Assembly: GCA_002336465.1 (NCBI GenBank)
Contig: DDEP01000228.1
Location: 1 to 21,542, forward strand
Reading direction: 5' to 3'
Source: Pedobacter sp. UBA1951
Lineage (GTDB): Bacteria > Bacteroidota > Bacteroidia > Sphingobacteriales > Sphingobacteriaceae
Length of the DNA: 21,542 nucleotides
Part shown: positions 7,473 through 16,339 of the stretch, piece by piece
Position numbering within the stretch: the stretch's first letter is position 1
Layout of the letters: each line of letters starts with the position of its first letter
Position numbers and translations under genes: made by a program
The notes under the pieces: generated by a model
Database searches by the model: none
Told to the model about the DNA's origin: nothing
What the model saw: the letters and a program-made list of their open reading frames with translations, nothing else

Positions 7473-8660
7473 CTACATTTTTGCATCCAGATACTTGCCT
7501 GTTTCTTTGTGACCAAAATCAGGAATCATTTCATGAAATAAATCTACTATTTCTTCTTTATCCCATTTCCTGGCTCTTTTCATATCACCTATTCTGCTTT
7601 CAAAATACTGCAGCTTGTTCTGATCAAAAATGGCTTCGTTTTTAATTACACCCAGATTAGAGAATCTGTCTAAATCTAGAACTTCGTTATCTGTAAAAAA
7701 CTCTTCAAAATCCTTTTCGCCGGTTGTATCGCTTTCTGTAAATAAGCACGGCCATTTACCCTGCTCTGGCATAGTATGAATTTTCTCCCTGGCCTCTTCT
7801 TCATCGCTACACAAATAAGGTTCGTACCCAAGTTGATTAAGGTATTTTACAGCAATCTCTGCAAATGTAATCAGGTGTAATTCTTCGCTCAGTTTTGGAA
7901 AAAAGATATCTCTGTTCTCTCCGAAAACGCATGACATTAAACACAGCTCTCCCGATTCTTTGGGAATTACAAAATAACGCTTAATATCATTTGGGGCCAC
8001 AATAGGCTGACGCTTTTGAATACGTTGATTAAATCCATGTAATAAAGATCCGTCGGAAAAAGCAACATTTGCAAAGCGGGCAGTAGAAATGTTTAATTCT
8101 AACGATTTACGCATCAGAAACATTTCCATAATACGTTTGGATGCCCCCATCATATTTACTGGATTTGCGGCTTTATCTGTAGAAACACAGAAATACTTTT
8201 TAGCACCTTTAGCTATGGATTGATTAATAGTCTTTTCTGTATTAAAAACATTTACATCAATCATTCGCATTAAAGTATAAGAATCTTTTTCTGATCTAAC
8301 ATGCTTTAATGCCGATAGGTTAAGTACATAATCATATTCGCCATCAGCTTCTATAAATGCATCGTATTCTATAGATCCGATATCTAATGCAAAGGTCCGG
8401 AAATCGCCACTGATATACCCAAATGAACTTCTTATATCTCTAACCAGTTCAACCAAATTATTTTCTGAGATATCAACCACATGCAGTTTCCTTGGATTTC
8501 TCTTAAAAATCTCTTTAACTGTTGCTTGACCAATGGAACCTGCTCCTCCTAAAACCAAAAAGCTAGAGTTGCTAACAATAGAAGACAATAGGGTTTCATT
8601 TTTAATTATATCCTCTACGAACAATTCTGAAGAACGTCCAATAAGGTCTAAAATATTCAT
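7473..8660 (-). CDS. legB: NDP-GlcNAc 4,6-dehydratase, retaining PglF/LegB type
   Basis: A 395-residue short-chain dehydrogenase-type enzyme of the polysaccharide biosynthesis (FlaA1/CapD/PglF) family, without the transmembrane segment of full-length PglF. NAD binding is shown by VLGGAGSIGQ (36-45). The active site reads VSTDKAANPVNMMGASKR (159-176), with Thr161, Asp162, Lys163 and Lys175. Tyr of the usual YxxxK is replaced by Met171, as in PglF; inverting PseB/FlaA1 enzymes keep Tyr. PglF-type enzymes retain the C5 configuration, which suits legionaminic or bacillosamine-type sugars and not pseudaminic acid. Its ATG overlaps the Wzz stop (TAATG) and the LegC gene starts 7 bases later. Whether the substrate is UDP-GlcNAc or GDP-GlcNAc cannot be read from the sequence; the PtmE-like gene in the operon suggests GDP. 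Confidence 0.85.
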   Translation of the reverse strand: MNILDLIGRSSELFVEDIIKNETLLSSIVSNSSFLVLGGAGSIGQATVKEIFKRNPRKLHVVDISENNLVELVRDIRSSFGYISGDFRTFALDIGSIEYDAFIEADGEYDYVLNLSALKHVRSEKDSYTLMRMIDVNVFNTEKTINQSIAKGAKKYFCVSTDKAANPVNMMGASKRIMEMFLMRKSLELNISTARFANVAFSDGSLLHGFNQRIQKRQPIVAPNDIKRYFVIPKESGELCLMSCVFGENRDIFFPKLSEELHLITFAEIAVKYLNQLGYEPYLCSDEEEAREKIHTMPEQGKWPCLFTESDTTGEKDFEEFFTDNEVLDLDRFSNLGVIKNEAIFDQNKLQYFESRIGDMKRARKWDKEEIVDLFHEMIPDFGHKETGKYLDAKM

Positions 8661-9748
8661 TAACTATTAAGGATAAGGTTATATAGTCTTTTGATTATAA
8701 TTACCAGAACCGACATGAAGCCAAAAATAATTCCTCCAAGAATTATTCCTTTTGCTTTACCTAACCTTTCCTTGTTCAAAGGATAAATCGGTCCATCTAC
8801 GATTTGAAGCAAGGGAGTTTCTTTCATGAGAGCCATTTTTGACATTTCTAAATTTTGAATCAAAGAACTTAAAATCGCTTTATTTGTTTCGGCTGAAGCT
8901 TGTGCTCTTTGAATGGGTGCCACACGCTGTACCTGCCTAGTGGGATTTAAGTTAGGTGTAGCATCTGACACAGCAGCCGCATTATAAATAGCGCCATTCA
9001 TTACTGCTCTTACTGAATCTGTTTTACGTTGAAGAATGGCTACGTTATCTAAAGATTTTTTCGTTTTTGTTTGAATATAAAAATCATTAACGTTTTCAAC
9101 CAATTCTTCATTAAGTCTTTTAGCAAAAACTTCATCAGTTGATTTCACATCCACTTGGATTTTACTCAATTTTTTATCTGGCTTGAAAACATTTAGATAG
9201 GTTTTACTAATAGAAGCAACAATACTACCTACTACACTATCACGCAAACGATCTCTTTTAGCTAGCTCGAAATCTTCTATTTTAAAATGTAATGCATTTA
9301 ACTGACTGTCTTTAGACCAAGTATCTCTTAATTTATTGATTTCAATATATTTCTCAATCAATGGCTGATTATTTATACTATCTACAGGACTAAACAACGT
9401 TTTTTCTATCATCTTTCTGGATTTATAAAAATCCAAAATATTATCTCCTTGAAACATATCACCACCACCTCCTCCTAAATCAATACCCATCATAGAGGCG
9501 ACTCCCGCATAAGCACTCAGAGCGCCCCCCTTTTCTCCGCTTTCCAAAACAAATGTAGTTGTAGCGGTATAAATAGGTTTTTTACTAAATGAATACCATA
9601 ACCCTAAAGCACCACCAATTATACCTGCAGCAACAATAATCCACTTTTTACTCCATAGATAACGCCACCATTCTCCTATTTTAAGAATAAGCTCTTTTAG
9701 CGAAATCTCATCTTCTTGCTGATTGCTTTTTTCAACCTCGTTAGTCAT
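8660..9748 (-). CDS. wzz: Wzz-type polysaccharide chain-length determinant (PCP family)
   Basis: The 362-residue protein has two transmembrane segments, about 36-53 and about 332-352, enclosing a large periplasmic region with coiled-coil character, the layout of polysaccharide co-polymerases. The proline-containing motif PLLQIVDGPIYPLNKERL before the second helix is the family signature, and PIYTATTTFVLES after the first helix is the usual first strand. No cytoplasmic BY-kinase domain follows, so it is not a Wzc-type fusion. A Gly-rich stretch (AYAGVASMMGIDLGGGGG) lies near residue 80. The ATG at 9748 was preferred over a TTG two codons upstream (9754). It stands between the diacetamido-uronate genes and the nonulosonate genes, with a TAATG overlap into LegB. 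It probably sets chain length together with a polymerase that is not in the window. Confidence 0.87.
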   Translation of the reverse strand: MTNEVEKSNQQEDEISLKELILKIGEWWRYLWSKKWIIVAAGIIGGALGLWYSFSKKPIYTATTTFVLESGEKGGALSAYAGVASMMGIDLGGGGGDMFQGDNILDFYKSRKMIEKTLFSPVDSINNQPLIEKYIEINKLRDTWSKDSQLNALHFKIEDFELAKRDRLRDSVVGSIVASISKTYLNVFKPDKKLSKIQVDVKSTDEVFAKRLNEELVENVNDFYIQTKTKKSLDNVAILQRKTDSVRAVMNGAIYNAAAVSDATPNLNPTRQVQRVAPIQRAQASAETNKAILSSLIQNLEMSKMALMKETPLLQIVDGPIYPLNKERLGKAKGIILGGIIFGFMSVLVIIIKRLYNLILNS

Positions 9749-9767
9749 ATCCAATTATAGTGATATT

Positions 9768-10835
9768 TTAATTATATAAAGTAAATCCCTCATTTGTTAC
9801 TTCTGCTGTTTTCTTTTGGATACGTCCAGCATATATATGCTCTATGGTCTCCACAACTCTTATCCCTTCTTCCAAAGCAACATGCGATTCTTCAATACCA
9901 TTTAAAACATTGATTACATTGTTAATCAAAAATTGATGATTGGCTGCGGATCCCTGATACATTCCATAATTATTTACAGGTGTAGGATTCTCAAAAGAAG
10001 GAATTTCCAATTTATCAACATTACAATAGATAATTTCGTTCATATATTGCCCCCCAATCTTAATCACTCCTTTTGCTCCTATTATAGTCATACTGCTCTC
10101 AAAGTTAGCACCAAAAATAGATGTGGAATAATTTAAAATCCCAGATCCTTGTTTTTTAAAGTCAAAGGATATTATACCACTATCTTCAAATTGGGTAAGA
10201 TATTGGTGATTAAAGTTCATAAATTTAGAATGAATGTTAGTTATGTTTCCAAACATCCATAACAATACATCAATGAAATGCGAGAATTGCGTATATAATG
10301 GTCCTCCATCTAAATTTAGTGTGCCGTGCCAGCTCCCTGGCACATAATATCTTTCATCTCTGTTCCAAAAGCAATTAAGCTGTACCATAAATATTTCTCC
10401 TAGGGCTTCTTCTTCTAATACTTCTTTTACCCATCGTATGGTAGGAGAATATCTGTTCTGTACTACAGGAAATGCATACTTCTGATTCATTATCGACGCT
10501 CTTTGTACGTTAAGTGCTTCTTCTTTGGTTAATGCTATGGGCTTTTCAATAATAACATGCTTATGGTTTTCTAAGCATTCTATTGCCTGATGCGCATGCA
10601 GACCGTTTGGTGTACAAATATTAACCACATCTACTTTAATATTTGCATTCAAAAACTCCGACAAATGAGTAAATAAAGGAACTCTTAATTGTAATGCGTT
10701 TTCCTGTTGAAAAGGGTCAATATCTACAATGGCTACCAACTCTGCATTAGGATTTTGGAGAATAAGTTCCGCATGACGCTTCCCTATATGCCCGTAACCC
10801 AATATAGCAAATTTAATTTTCATAAGCCTTTTCAT
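9768..10835 (-). CDS. wbpB: WbpB/WlbA-type UDP-sugar-acid 3-dehydrogenase (Gfo/Idh/MocA)
   Basis: This 355-residue oxidoreductase has an N-terminal Rossmann domain (ILGYGHIGKRH, 11-21), the family EKP motif at 97-99 within VIIEKPIALTKEEA, and the WbpB/WlbA-specific segments VVQNRYSP (124-131), FWNRDERYY (156-164), WHGTLNLDGG (169-178) and FSHFID (184-189). WbpB oxidises C3 of UDP-GlcNAcA with NAD+ so that WbpE can aminate it. Genes for WbpE, WbpD and the UDP-GlcNAc 6-dehydrogenase lie directly upstream, so the pathway assignment is firm. The first ATG overlaps the preceding stop (TAATG). A second ATG at 10823 is an alternative start that would begin the protein MKIKFAILG and remove four residues. 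No signal peptide is seen. Confidence 0.88.
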   Translation of the reverse strand: MKRLMKIKFAILGYGHIGKRHAELILQNPNAELVAIVDIDPFQQENALQLRVPLFTHLSEFLNANIKVDVVNICTPNGLHAHQAIECLENHKHVIIEKPIALTKEEALNVQRASIMNQKYAFPVVQNRYSPTIRWVKEVLEEEALGEIFMVQLNCFWNRDERYYVPGSWHGTLNLDGGPLYTQFSHFIDVLLWMFGNITNIHSKFMNFNHQYLTQFEDSGIISFDFKKQGSGILNYSTSIFGANFESSMTIIGAKGVIKIGGQYMNEIIYCNVDKLEIPSFENPTPVNNYGMYQGSAANHQFLINNVINVLNGIEESHVALEEGIRVVETIEHIYAGRIQKKTAEVTNEGFTLYN

Positions 10836-11407
10836 TAATACAGTTTCATAATCTGGTTATTTTCAAGCCTGTATTTTTCTCCAGTCTCTAAACATACACC
10901 ACAATTACTTTGATCCAAATCTAGTTTAACTCCTGCTTCACTTACCCAACCTATCTGCATGGCGGGATTTCCAACCATTAAAGCGTAAGGTTTAACATCT
11001 TTCGTAATTACAGCCCCTGCACCAATCATTGCATATGCACCAATCAAATTACCGCATATGATTGTAGTATTGGCACCTATTGTAGCTCCTTTAGCCACTC
11101 TTGTCAGCTTAAATTCGTGTTTCCTACTGATAAAACTCCTTGGATTTTTCACATTAGTAAAAACAACCGAAGGTCCAACAAATACATCATCTTCCAAAAT
11201 AACCCCATCATATATGGATACATTATTTTGAATCTTAACATTATTCCCTATAACCGCTCCATTAGCAATCATTACATTTTGTCCTATATTACAGTTTTCT
11301 CCTACTTTCGCTCCACTCATCACATGGGAAAAATGCCAAATTTTGGTATTCTTACCAATCTCACTTCCCGCATCAATTATAGCTGTGTCATGTATAAAAA
11401 CATCCAT
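10835..11407 (-). CDS. wbpD: WbpD-type UDP-3-amino-sugar N-acetyltransferase
   Basis: The 190-residue protein is almost entirely a left-handed beta-helix of hexapeptide repeats (for example IGKNTKIWHFSHV, VGENCNIGQNV, IGNNVKIQNNV), with the WbpD/WlbB-specific loop FTNVKNPRSFISRK (about 87-100) and the tail MVGNPAMQIGWVSEAG. WbpD acetylates the 3-amino group of UDP-GlcNAc3NA to give UDP-2,3-diacetamido-2,3-dideoxy-glucuronate, using acetyl-CoA. It lies 3 bases after the aminotransferase gene and shares one base with the start of the dehydrogenase gene. Length and order match the wbpD-wbpE neighbourhood of other bacteria. An alternative acyl donor cannot be ruled out from sequence. Confidence 0.88.
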   Translation of the reverse strand: MDVFIHDTAIIDAGSEIGKNTKIWHFSHVMSGAKVGENCNIGQNVMIANGAVIGNNVKIQNNVSIYDGVILEDDVFVGPSVVFTNVKNPRSFISRKHEFKLTRVAKGATIGANTTIICGNLIGAYAMIGAGAVITKDVKPYALMVGNPAMQIGWVSEAGVKLDLDQSNCGVCLETGEKYRLENNQIMKLY

Positions 11408-11410
11408 CTG

Positions 11411-12541
11411 TTATCGATTAAAAAACTTTCTAATCTGAGCTATAATATATTGTAGCTGCTCTTCTTGCAAATTAGGGAAAATAGGAATGGAAAGTACCCT
11501 ATTGCATAAATCTTCTGCAACTGGAAACTCATTCTCCTTAAATTGGTATCGGGAAAAAGCTTCTTGCATATGAAGTGCTTTTGGATAATAAATCATTACT
11601 CCAATTCCGGCATTTCTCAACTCATTATATAGGTTTTGTCTCTGTTCTTTATTTTTCAGTAAAATGCAATATTGATTGAAGGTATGTAAAGAACCCTCCT
11701 GTTCGTCTGGCAGACATATTTCTGTTATATCCTTTAGCCCATCCCTATATTGCTTCGCAATGAATCTGCGCTTGCTAAGGTTCTCTTCTAAATATAGAAT
11801 CTGTACATTTAATACCGCTGCCTGCAGGGTATCCAGTCTTGAGTTAAAGCCTATTATTTTGTGCTCATACTTACCCGTCTGACCATGATTAGCTATCATT
11901 CTAGCTTTTTCTGCTATCACCTCATTATTAGTGATGATAGCTCCACCATCTCCAAAGCAGGCAAGATTTTTTGTAGGAAAAAAAGAAATACATCCCACTT
12001 CTCCATATGTACCCACTTTTTTATGGTTAAACTCCGCTCCTACTGCTTGAGCTATATCTTCAATAACAGAGATTTTATATTTACGGGCTAAGCCGACGAT
12101 CTGATCTATTTTAGCTGACAATCCAAAAAGATGCGTTACAATAATAGCTTTGGTTTTAGATGTTATCTTTTCTTCTATTTTTTCTGCCTCTACATTAAAA
12201 CTTTCATCAGAAGCGTCCACAAAAACGGTTGTTAACCCTAAAATCTCTACCGCCTCTGCTGCTGCCACGTAGTTAAACACAGGAACAATAACCTCATCTC
12301 CTCTTTGCAAACCCAATGCTAATAAAGAAATGGTCAATGCATCTGTACCATTAGCACAAGGGATAATATATTTTACATCTAAATACCTCGAAAGTGTATC
12401 AGAAAACTCTCGTACTTCTGGACCGTTGATAAATTTACCATGATTCAAAACTTTCTGAATGGCTGAATCTATTTGTAATCGGTGTTGATTATCATAAATT
12501 ACCGTGTCAAAAAAAGGTATCTCTGCCTTATAGTCTAGCAT
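11411..12541 (-). CDS. wbpE: WbpE/WlbC-type PLP-dependent 3-aminotransferase
   Basis: A 376-residue DegT/DnrJ/EryC1 aminotransferase. PLP contacts are visible in PCANGTDALT (61-70), VIEDIAQAVGA (159-169, Asp162 and Gln165) and ISFFPTKNLACFGDGG (185-200), where Lys191 is the expected Schiff-base lysine. The FFPTKNLGxxGDGG form is typical of 3-aminotransferases of the WbpE/QdtB/FdtB group rather than the LegC form present elsewhere in this operon, so the two paralogues have different jobs. It would aminate UDP-3-keto-GlcNAcA produced by the WbpB-type enzyme. Its start overlaps the 3' end of the UDP-sugar 6-dehydrogenase gene by 14 bases. Confidence 0.87.
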   Translation of the reverse strand: MLDYKAEIPFFDTVIYDNQHRLQIDSAIQKVLNHGKFINGPEVREFSDTLSRYLDVKYIIPCANGTDALTISLLALGLQRGDEVIVPVFNYVAAAEAVEILGLTTVFVDASDESFNVEAEKIEEKITSKTKAIIVTHLFGLSAKIDQIVGLARKYKISVIEDIAQAVGAEFNHKKVGTYGEVGCISFFPTKNLACFGDGGAIITNNEVIAEKARMIANHGQTGKYEHKIIGFNSRLDTLQAAVLNVQILYLEENLSKRRFIAKQYRDGLKDITEICLPDEQEGSLHTFNQYCILLKNKEQRQNLYNELRNAGIGVMIYYPKALHMQEAFSRYQFKENEFPVAEDLCNRVLSIPIFPNLQEEQLQYIIAQIRKFFNR

Positions 12542-13817
12542 CTATTATATTTCGATCTAAAAAAGCCTTAGTATCAAATATTACCGTATCTGTTCCTGAT
12601 TTTAAAGCGCTATAATCCAAATCTAGGAACTCATGATGGCTTACTGCTAAAATGATGATATTGTACTTATTTTCTAAATGCTTAGAAAGGTCTATTCCAT
12701 ATTCCTGTTTTACTTCAAGCGCATTTGCATGAGGATCATAAACATCTACCTCAACGCCAAATTGTTTTAATTCACTATAAATATCTATTACTCTTGAATT
12801 TCTTATATCAGGACAGTTTTCCTTAAATGTAACACCTAAAATAAGCGCCTTAGATTTTTTGATGGTCTGCCCTTTATTGATCATCAGCTTAACTACTTTA
12901 TTGGCGATAAACATGCCCATATTATCGTTTACCTTCCTACCAGATAGAATTACTTCGGGGTGGTATCCTAAGACTTTTGCTTTATGGGTAAGATAATAAG
13001 GATCTACGCCAATACAATGACCGCCAACCAAACCGGGCTTAAATTTTAAGAAATTCCATTTGGTCGCTGCTGCTTCTATTACATCATTTGTATCAATTCC
13101 CATTCTATCGAAAATCAAAGAAAGCTCATTTATAAATGAGATATTCACATCTCTTTGGGCATTTTCTATAGCCTTACTGGCTTCTGCCACTTTAATGGAA
13201 GAGGCTTTATGCGTTCCTGCTGTAATGATGCTAGCATAAAGCTGATCAACCACATCTGCAATTTCTTGGGTTGAGCCAGAAGTAACCTTTTTAATTTTAG
13301 TAAGGGTATTGATCTTATCTCCCGGATTGATACGCTCAGGAGAATACCCACAAAAGAAATCTATATTAAATTTTAATCCCGAGCTTTTTTCTAAAACAGG
13401 AACACAATCTTCCTCTGTACAGCCCGGGTAAACGGTCGATTCATAAATAACTATATCTCCTCTTTTTAGAACTTTTCCTATCATTTCAGAAGCTGAAAGT
13501 AGAGGATTTAAATCGGGTGCTTTAAACTGATTTATAGGTGTGGGGACAGTAACAATAAAAATATTGCAATCTCTAATTTGTGATGCTTCTTTAGTAAACC
13601 TTAACCCGTTTACATTATTATTAAGAGACAACAAGTTTTGTAATCTGTCAATATCTGCTTCTTTTGTAGAATCTATCCCATTATTAAGGTTAGAAACCCT
13701 ATCTTGATTGATATCAAAACCTATTACTTGGTACTTTTCTGCAAATTCTATAGCCAAGGGTAGCCCTACGTAACCCAAACCAATTACAGCAATTTTTGAA
13801 TCTGCAAGTACTTTCAT
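12528..13817 (-). CDS. wbpA: UDP-GlcNAc 6-dehydrogenase (WbpA/TviB-type)
   Basis: This 429-residue nucleotide-sugar dehydrogenase oxidises C6 of a UDP-HexNAc to the uronic acid with two NAD+. Three parts are seen: the NAD-binding domain with IAVIGLGYVGLPLA (9-22), the central helical domain with YSPERINPGD (158-167) and the catalytic motif GGHCIGVDPYYL (265-276, Cys268), and the C-terminal UDP-binding domain with ILGVTFKENCPDIRNS. The last motif and the tract VPTPINQFKAPDL (91-103) resemble the TviB/VipA and WbpA UDP-GlcNAc dehydrogenases more than WecC. It starts one base after the Wza-type gene. With the three genes downstream it makes UDP-GlcNAc3NAcA. No WbpI-type epimerase dedicated to ManNAc3NAcA is present, so the gluco form is the direct product here. 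Confidence 0.88.
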   Translation of the reverse strand: MKVLADSKIAVIGLGYVGLPLAIEFAEKYQVIGFDINQDRVSNLNNGIDSTKEADIDRLQNLLSLNNNVNGLRFTKEASQIRDCNIFIVTVPTPINQFKAPDLNPLLSASEMIGKVLKRGDIVIYESTVYPGCTEEDCVPVLEKSSGLKFNIDFFCGYSPERINPGDKINTLTKIKKVTSGSTQEIADVVDQLYASIITAGTHKASSIKVAEASKAIENAQRDVNISFINELSLIFDRMGIDTNDVIEAAATKWNFLKFKPGLVGGHCIGVDPYYLTHKAKVLGYHPEVILSGRKVNDNMGMFIANKVVKLMINKGQTIKKSKALILGVTFKENCPDIRNSRVIDIYSELKQFGVEVDVYDPHANALEVKQEYGIDLSKHLENKYNIIILAVSHHEFLDLDYSALKSGTDTVIFDTKAFLDRNIIDARL

Positions 13818-13818
13818 C

Positions 13819-16326
13819 TTATTTCAACAAACTTACAAGAATTGCTGCAAGCGAGGCTATGCCTGTTCCTATTCCAATCCAAGCTTGAGCAGTTACTTTT
13901 TCACGTTCTGGTCTAACAGGAACCAATATTTCTGCTCCTGGTTTTACTTTAGGATAGTTGCTAAAAAACAAGAATTTTTTAGTCGATTCGGCTGTGCCGT
14001 TGGCATATTTGATATAGGCTCCGCTTCTCTTTGCGTTACCTGTAAAACCTCCAGCTCCACTGATATATTCCTTGAAGCTCTTTCCCGGTGAATACACGAT
14101 ACTGTTAGGATTAAGAACTTCTCCTGAAACTTTTACAATTTGTAATTGCTTAGGAATACGAATAATATCTCCTTCTTCTAATATTAAGTCAATACGCGAT
14201 TTAGGATTCTGTAATATTTTTTCCAAATTAATCCCTACTAAATCTGATTGAACCAACTTTTCATCCACCTTCTTTTCTTTCACATCTTTCAACCCACTAT
14301 CCTGTATGCGCTCTAAGTTTAAAATTTTCTTTTGTTCCTCTTCACTATCATCTATCGCATTTTTATCTTTAGGATTTACTTTAGCTGCTCCAGGCCTTTT
14401 TAATGAAGCTCCATCAACATAAGCCCAAGTAGTTAAACCTCCTGCACTCTTAATTAAATCAGAGATACGGTATTCTTTTGATGTAATGGTGTATGTTCCC
14501 GGAAAGGTTACCTCTCCTTCAATTCTCACTTGTTTTTGAACAGAATAGATTTCTGATGCCCTAACAGATATAACATCAAAAGGCATAATCTTAAATTCTT
14601 TATCCAGAACTTTAAGATCTTCACTTATATTAACTATGAAAACCTCTGCAATCTTGGACTTATCCGTTGCTGTTCCATCATTTTTAACTCTTCTTGAAAC
14701 TTCTATATGCTTTGGTGTAGCTCCTTCAGTTAAGCCACCTGCCATCTGGATAACATCTACAACACTTAGATTATCTGCATAAGGAAACATCCCCGGTGCA
14801 CGGACTTCTCCTTGGATGCTAACTGTCTGTTCTTCTCTTAAGTCAAATAAAGAGTTAATTGTAATTTTATCTTCTCTTTGCAAAGTGATATCTTGTTGTG
14901 CACCAGACATGATTTTGGCTACGTCAAAAGGTACTAAAATTTGCGTATTATCTGGATTTAATCGATTGATGTATCCTCTATTTAGAAATGCATCTTCAGT
15001 CAGCCCATTTGCTTTCTCTATTAGACCTTTTAAGGTTAACCCGCCATCTATTGCATAAAAACCTGGGCGAAAAACTGCTCCAATTATTTCAACACGGTTA
15101 GCAAAACGATCCAATATTGCCTCTATCAGATATTTATCTCCATTCTTAGGCCTGTAATTAGAGAAATCAGAAGATTTAATATCTACTATTTTTCTTTCCC
15201 TGTCAGTATTTTGAAACGCTTTTATACTAGCGGTATAAGCTTTAGTGGTAAATCCACCTGCAAAGCCAAGCACATCTGTCAGTGTTTCATTATTCTTAAC
15301 TTCAAAAATTGCTCTTCTTTTTACCTCTCCCTCTACCTCCACACGTTTTTCATAAAAGGGAATATTAATTACATCCTGATCCTGCAAGCGGATATTATTT
15401 GCAAAAATCCCATCCAATAAAAAGCTATAAGTATCAATAACGGCAACTACTTTATTTCCTCTGATTATCTGTATATTTCGAAAAGACCCTTTATCTGATG
15501 GACCTCCAGCAGCATACAACGCATTATAGGCAGAAGATAAGGAAGAAATGGTATAAGTACCGGGTTTTACTGCTTGTCCGGTAATCATTACTTTTATACT
15601 CCTTATATTTCCTAAGTTAATAGCAACATTTGTTCTCCCAGATTTTAAAGCCGGATAAGTACGAGACATTACTGTTTTAATTTTAGAGGTAGCTTGTTCT
15701 ATAGTAAGTCCTCCAACAGCCACACGTCCCACATATTCTAAGTTAATATAACCTTCTGTACTAACTGGCAACTCGTAAGAACGCTCATTATCTCCAGTTA
15801 GGTCTATCAATAGTTTATCATCTGGACCAATTACATAGTTCTTTGGTGTAGCTAATCTTAGGTTTGGTTCAAAAGTTATTTCATTATTTTTAAATAAATC
15901 TTGTCCAAAAACCTTTAATTCAAACGGATCCTCGTTTTCTTCTGTAACCTTTTCTTTCTTATTTTTTTCTTTGCGGTTAGCTTCTTCATCTAAGCCCTGA
16001 TCATCTATATTTTTCCCTTCAATCTGGCGAGAAACTGAAGTTTTTTTCTGATTTTGTTGTTTTTCATCTGAAACCCCATTTTTTTTGATTTTCTCAATCC
16101 TGATTTTCAGTTTTTCAGCTTCTTCACTACTTAGACCTCTCGCTTTTGCAACTTGTGTAATCTGATCAGGAGAAGTATATCCAATCGATTCGGCCTGCTT
16201 TATAATCTGGACAATCTGTGTATCTGTCAAGTCATCGACCTTATAATTTGCATAGTTATTCTGTGCAAAAGAACAAATGGCCGTAACCAACAAAAAAACT
16301 AATACAGCTAGGGATTTTTTTATCAT
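13819..16326 (-). CDS. wza: Wza-type SLBB polysaccharide export protein
   Basis: Starting at 16326 the 835-residue protein opens with a signal peptide (MIKKSLAVLVFLLVTAICSFA, then QNN). Next come a short helical segment (about 30-85), a charged low-complexity linker (86-132) and the Poly_export core (about 160-240, with YVIGPDDKLLIDLTG). Six SLBB-like repeats follow, starting near 243, 328, 411, 500, 599 and 730, each with a 'GEV..PG.Y....' strand and an 'AGG.T' turn. A C-terminal hydrophobic helix (815-833) could span the outer membrane as in Wza. An ATG 63 bases upstream (16389) would bury the signal peptide and overlap gmd by 50 bases, so it was rejected. The cysteine in the signal peptide is not in a good lipobox. 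The protein should form the outer-membrane export channel. It is much longer than E. coli Wza, as is common in Bacteroidota. Confidence 0.9.
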   Translation of the reverse strand: MIKKSLAVLVFLLVTAICSFAQNNYANYKVDDLTDTQIVQIIKQAESIGYTSPDQITQVAKARGLSSEEAEKLKIRIEKIKKNGVSDEKQQNQKKTSVSRQIEGKNIDDQGLDEEANRKEKNKKEKVTEENEDPFELKVFGQDLFKNNEITFEPNLRLATPKNYVIGPDDKLLIDLTGDNERSYELPVSTEGYINLEYVGRVAVGGLTIEQATSKIKTVMSRTYPALKSGRTNVAINLGNIRSIKVMITGQAVKPGTYTISSLSSAYNALYAAGGPSDKGSFRNIQIIRGNKVVAVIDTYSFLLDGIFANNIRLQDQDVINIPFYEKRVEVEGEVKRRAIFEVKNNETLTDVLGFAGGFTTKAYTASIKAFQNTDRERKIVDIKSSDFSNYRPKNGDKYLIEAILDRFANRVEIIGAVFRPGFYAIDGGLTLKGLIEKANGLTEDAFLNRGYINRLNPDNTQILVPFDVAKIMSGAQQDITLQREDKITINSLFDLREEQTVSIQGEVRAPGMFPYADNLSVVDVIQMAGGLTEGATPKHIEVSRRVKNDGTATDKSKIAEVFIVNISEDLKVLDKEFKIMPFDVISVRASEIYSVQKQVRIEGEVTFPGTYTITSKEYRISDLIKSAGGLTTWAYVDGASLKRPGAAKVNPKDKNAIDDSEEEQKKILNLERIQDSGLKDVKEKKVDEKLVQSDLVGINLEKILQNPKSRIDLILEEGDIIRIPKQLQIVKVSGEVLNPNSIVYSPGKSFKEYISGAGGFTGNAKRSGAYIKYANGTAESTKKFLFFSNYPKVKPGAEILVPVRPEREKVTAQAWIGIGTGIASLAAILVSLLK

Positions 16327-16339
16327 GCTATGAAAGTTA

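Noticed and set aside
4666..8660. Pseudaminic acid pathway
   Set aside because: The epimerase is NeuC/LegG-type rather than PseG, no PseH-type GNAT is present, and the dehydratase has Met in place of the PseB-type Tyr.
13166..13351. Minus-strand 61-codon frame inside the wbpA-type gene, and the many plus-strand frames opposite the sugar operon
   Set aside because: They overlap genes with clear family motifs in another frame and show no domain of their own.
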